A stretch of DNA of 16,952 nt, from NCBI GenBank assembly GCA_002428935.1, contig DIYG01000181.1, forward strand, positions 1-16,952, written 5' to 3'. Below are positions 14,307-16,952 of the stretch, piece after piece (the stretch's first letter is position 1; every line of letters begins with the position of its first letter). The stretch comes from Halieaceae bacterium UBA6060 (GTDB lineage: Bacteria; Pseudomonadota; Gammaproteobacteria; Pseudomonadales; Halieaceae). The position numbers and the translations under genes are program-made. Under the pieces are notes generated by a model. The model saw nothing but the letters and a program-made list of their open reading frames with translations. It was not told where the DNA came from and did no database searches.

Positions 14307-16310
14307 TCAACGGAGAAACTGAAGACCGCGAATCCGCCTCCGCAGTTCCCTGGCGACGCGTTTATCGTTAGCGATGGTTGATGACTTTGCGTAAACGAGC
14401 TTCGCCAGGGCGCGATACAAGCTGCGTATCTGCTCGCCCTGACGCGGCCAGCGTTCAGCAGCTCGGTTCACGGTCGCCGCCGGGGCTTCACCGGGAACAG
14501 CGGGCAACCCCCGGCGATACAGGGTACGGGTAAAGCGCACCATTTCCGCCTCAAAGACTGGCCTCGGGGGGGGGCCAGAACGACGGAACAACAACAGGGC
14601 AACGACGCCCATGGTAAGCACACCACTACCGAGGAGCACCACGATAGAGCGGCTCACGGATATCTCACCGAGGATGTTTTTCATAAGGGTAAATTGCGTT
14701 CGACCATCAAAGCCCGTCACCCAGGTTTGCCAGCGATAGGTCAGAGCGTCGTAGCGCAAGCGCAGGCCATTTACCCAATTGACGCCGCGAAAACGCAGAG
14801 GCGATAGGGGTGCTTCCGCTAAAAAGCTGCCCTCAGCGGCCATGGCTCGCTCCAGGCCATAGAGAATCCGATCTGGCGCCACGGCGGCGGTAGGATCCAC
14901 GCGAACCCAACCCTGCCCCTCCAACCAAACCTCAGCCCAGGCATGGGCATCAAACTGGTGAACGATCACCGTGCGATTGACAGGGTTAATCTCCCCTCCC
15001 AGGTATCCGCCAACAATCCGCGACGGTATGCCTACGCTTCTTGCCATGAGCGCAAATGCCGATGCGAAGTGCTCGCAAAAACCCCGGCGCGTATCAAAGA
15101 GAAAACGATCCATGGGATCGTCATCGCCCAGAAGCGGTGGCTGCAAAGTGTAGAAAAACGCTTCTTCTCGGAAGTGATCAAGAACCGCATCGACGAAAGC
15201 AGGCGCCGATCCCGCATCGGCCATGAGTTCCTGGGCCAGGCGACGAGTTCGCGGGTTGCCCTGCCCCGGTAAACGTAGGTCAACCTTGCGACGCCAGTCA
15301 CTGAGCGTGTCTCCCAGGCGAGCGTCGGGCCAACTCTGCACGGCATAAAAGTGCTCGTTTTCAATGACCACAGGTGAATAAAGACGGAAATCGTTGAGGT
15401 GCATGACCCCACCCTGGGGCGAACGAGCGTAGCGCAAGCCGTAGAGCCAGTTCTGCTGGGTGGGCTCCATGATCACCCGGTAGCTCAAGCTTTCGCCGAC
15501 GCGGTTGACGGCGGGCTCGCTCCGCTCCCGCGGCGGTACATCGAAGTACCTAAGGGTGCTCCAGGTCTCCCCATCGAAGGCGCTGAGAACGACACCGCGC
15601 CAATACAGTTCCTGGGTTGGCGGGATATCGCCATCAAACTGCACACGAAAAGCCACTTCTGGGGACTGACTGAGTTGCGACACCTGACCGGGGCGCAGGG
15701 TATCCGTCATACCCGTTTTCGCCGAGTGGCTTTTTAGGGGCACAGACCAAAGGGGACCGATTCGGGGAAACAGAAAAAACAGTACCAGCATCAGCGGCAC
15801 GGCCTGCAGCAGCATGGTGCCGGCCAGCTTAAGAGAGCGAGTATCGCGCAGTCGCGCGCTGGGACGATGGATACTGACCAGGGCCGTGGTCAAGATCCAC
15901 ACGAGAACCAGAGCATAAGCCACCAGGAGCAGATCCTGGCTGAAAAGAAACGCCGTAAGGCAAACAAAATAGCCCAGGAAAACCACTACATAGGCGTCTT
16001 TGCGAGACCGCATCTCCGTCAGTTTCAGGGCGAAAGCCGTTAGGAGAAACGCCACCATGGGCTCCATTCCGAGGAGGCTGCCAAAGCTCAACACGATCCC
16101 GCCCGCCGCGGCTCCCGACAGAGCGACCTTTAGCCAACGGTTGGGCAGCTCGAGACGACCGCGAAATACCTGTATTCGCCAGGCAAACGCCAGGAGATAC
16201 ACGGCGATGACCCAGAGAGGAATGCGCTGCCCGTGGGGAAGAAGGAGCAGACCCTGGGCGACGATTATCCACACGAGCGCGGGTCGCGGCAGCTGTTCAG
16301 CCTGCTTCAC
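14307..16310 (-). CDS. tgpA: TgpA-like membrane transglutaminase (DUF3488-transglutaminase-DUF4129), 667 aa
   Basis: This is an inner-membrane protein with a periplasmic transglutaminase-like domain; in Pseudomonas aeruginosa TgpA is essential, and its exact substrate is not settled. The N-terminal 185 residues hold about six membrane helices (DUF3488). The core domain (about 350-480) carries the triad C412 (RRGFCEHFASAFALMA), H456 (DAHAWAEVW) and D472 (VRVDPTAA); the spacings of 44 and 16 residues match those I recall for TgpA. One more membrane helix follows near 555-576, then a DUF4129-like C-terminal tail. The start is GTG at 16310, with GAGGTG (16316-16321) 5 bases upstream; it overlaps the DUF58 stop as GTGA. 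The VOC and metallopeptidase genes follow on the same strand. Confidence 0.95.
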   Translation of the reverse strand: MKQAEQLPRPALVWIIVAQGLLLLPHGQRIPLWVIAVYLLAFAWRIQVFRGRLELPNRWLKVALSGAAAGGIVLSFGSLLGMEPMVAFLLTAFALKLTEMRSRKDAYVVVFLGYFVCLTAFLFSQDLLLVAYALVLVWILTTALVSIHRPSARLRDTRSLKLAGTMLLQAVPLMLVLFFLFPRIGPLWSVPLKSHSAKTGMTDTLRPGQVSQLSQSPEVAFRVQFDGDIPPTQELYWRGVVLSAFDGETWSTLRYFDVPPRERSEPAVNRVGESLSYRVIMEPTQQNWLYGLRYARSPQGGVMHLNDFRLYSPVVIENEHFYAVQSWPDARLGDTLSDWRRKVDLRLPGQGNPRTRRLAQELMADAGSAPAFVDAVLDHFREEAFFYTLQPPLLGDDDPMDRFLFDTRRGFCEHFASAFALMARSVGIPSRIVGGYLGGEINPVNRTVIVHQFDAHAWAEVWLEGQGWVRVDPTAAVAPDRILYGLERAMAAEGSFLAEAPLSPLRFRGVNWVNGLRLRYDALTYRWQTWVTGFDGRTQFTLMKNILGEISVSRSIVVLLGSGVLTMGVVALLLFRRSGPPPRPVFEAEMVRFTRTLYRRGLPAVPGEAPAATVNRAAERWPRQGEQIRSLYRALAKLVYAKSSTIANDKRVARELRRRIRGLQFLR

Positions 16311-16952
16311 CGTTGCACCTCGCTAAAAGCAGGCTCTGCTTCTGATACCGCGTGAGCCGAGGATGACTGTGGGGATAAACTGGTGGCAAAAGCCCCTTCC
16401 CCATCTTTCGCATCAAGGCGAAAAAGCGCTAAGGCGCGCAGGGTTTGATCCCGGTGTCGATCACCGTTTCCGGGCTCAATCTGTACACCGGGGATGCGCA
16501 GGCCATAGGGACGTTCTCTGCGATGGTGCTCAAGGACCCAGTAGCACAGGGCTGAGAGCCGTCTCTCTACAGACAATCCCGGGAAATCCTCCCAGTCCAA
16601 CCACTGACTGTCGGAGACCAGGGCCGCGTACTCCTTGCTCTGGAGCTCTTGGCCGCGAGCCAGGCTCTTCCAGAAGACCCGCCGAGGGTTGTCGCCATCG
16701 CGATAGTCGCGGATTCCGGCGAATTCATCATCCCCGGTTCCGGCCAGATGCGCGCCATCATGGCCCTCCCGGTTTTGGCTCATGGACTCGCTAACCCCTC
16801 GCGGTTCCGGATAGACGAGAGCACGTAAATCGAGATCAACCCAGGTCCAACAACGGAGTAGTCCCAGGGGATATACACTTTCGATACGCAATCTGCCGGG
16901 GCGGTACCAGCCTCGACGTCCCACGTGTAGATGAAGCCGCAGATCCCGTTGC
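16307..16952 (-). CDS. DUF58 domain protein, 5' end outside the window
   Basis: The frame stays open to the right edge (first full codon at 16949-16951), so only the C-terminal 214 or so residues are seen; the GTG at 16924 is not the real start. The first visible residues (LRLHLHVGRRGWYRPGRLRIESVYPLGLLRCW) are the typical stretch before the DUF58 signature. The signature follows as GDDEFAGIRDYRDGDNPRRVFWKSLARGQELQSKEY, starting near visible residue 73. DUF58 proteins usually sit with a MoxR AAA+ ATPase and a transglutaminase such as TgpA in an envelope-linked unit; the missing N-terminus would carry two membrane helices. The C-terminus is low-complexity and rich in Ser and Glu. It is coupled to tgpA by GTGA. 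Confidence 0.95.
   Translation of the reverse strand, partial: QRDLRLHLHVGRRGWYRPGRLRIESVYPLGLLRCWTWVDLDLRALVYPEPRGVSESMSQNREGHDGAHLAGTGDDEFAGIRDYRDGDNPRRVFWKSLARGQELQSKEYAALVSDSQWLDWEDFPGLSVERRLSALCYWVLEHHRRERPYGLRIPGVQIEPGNGDRHRDQTLRALALFRLDAKDGEGAFATSLSPQSSSAHAVSEAEPAFSEVQR

Noticed and set aside
1..16952. CRISPR array, transposase, integrase, phage genes or defence island
   Set aside because: No regularly spaced repeats, terminal inverted repeats, or proteins of these families are seen; nearly all genes are housekeeping or plain unknowns.

Overview
This window looks like ordinary chromosome from a GC-rich, aerobic gammaproteobacterium. Three things point there. The order lpxH-ppiB-glnS-cysS followed by tRNA genes is also known from Pseudomonas, and acnB, miaE and a TgpA-type transglutaminase with DUF58 are typical of the pseudomonad and Cellvibrionales/Halieaceae side of the class. 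The window codes for oxygen- and iron-dependent enzymes. The closer placement (marine Halieaceae-like) is inference. I see no phage, insertion sequence, CRISPR array or replication origin.

Layout. Positions 3-1037 (+) hold two small adjacent genes of unknown function; the second has a region resembling a Cro/C1-type helix-turn-helix. Positions 1114-1707 (-) hold a small unknown gene preceded by tRNA-Arg(UCU). Positions 1924-7145 (-) form one long same-strand block, read in the order glnS, cysS, tRNA-Pro(UGG), tRNA-His(GUG), a UbiA/MenA-type prenyltransferase and a bile acid:sodium symporter family (BASS) protein. Positions 7572-8837 (+) hold ppiB and lpxH, divergent from glnS across a 426-base regulatory gap. 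Positions 8872-9983 (-) hold a DUF1289 protein gene overlapping miaE. Positions 10335-12947 (+) hold acnB, with a strong -10 box and a perfect palindrome upstream. Positions 13040-16952 (-) hold a 5'-truncated DUF58 gene, a TgpA-like transglutaminase gene, a VOC-family gene and a gene for a secreted HELAH metallopeptidase.

How the genes fit together. glnS, cysS and the tRNAs supply translation, and miaE modifies tRNA. AcnB acts in the TCA cycle, and LpxH makes lipid A precursor. DUF58 and TgpA usually belong to a MoxR-type cell-envelope module, whose MoxR ATPase would lie past the right edge. Gene joins are tight: ATGA overlaps at prenyltransferase/BASS and DUF1289/miaE, GTGA at DUF58/tgpA, and TAATG at glnS/cysS.

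I found no clearly new defence or mobile system. The points most worth a second look are the prenyltransferase-BASS pair starting 19 bases after tRNA-His, the unassigned palindrome upstream of acnB, the extended DUF1289 protein coupled to miaE, and the secreted metallopeptidase at the end of the tgpA cluster.
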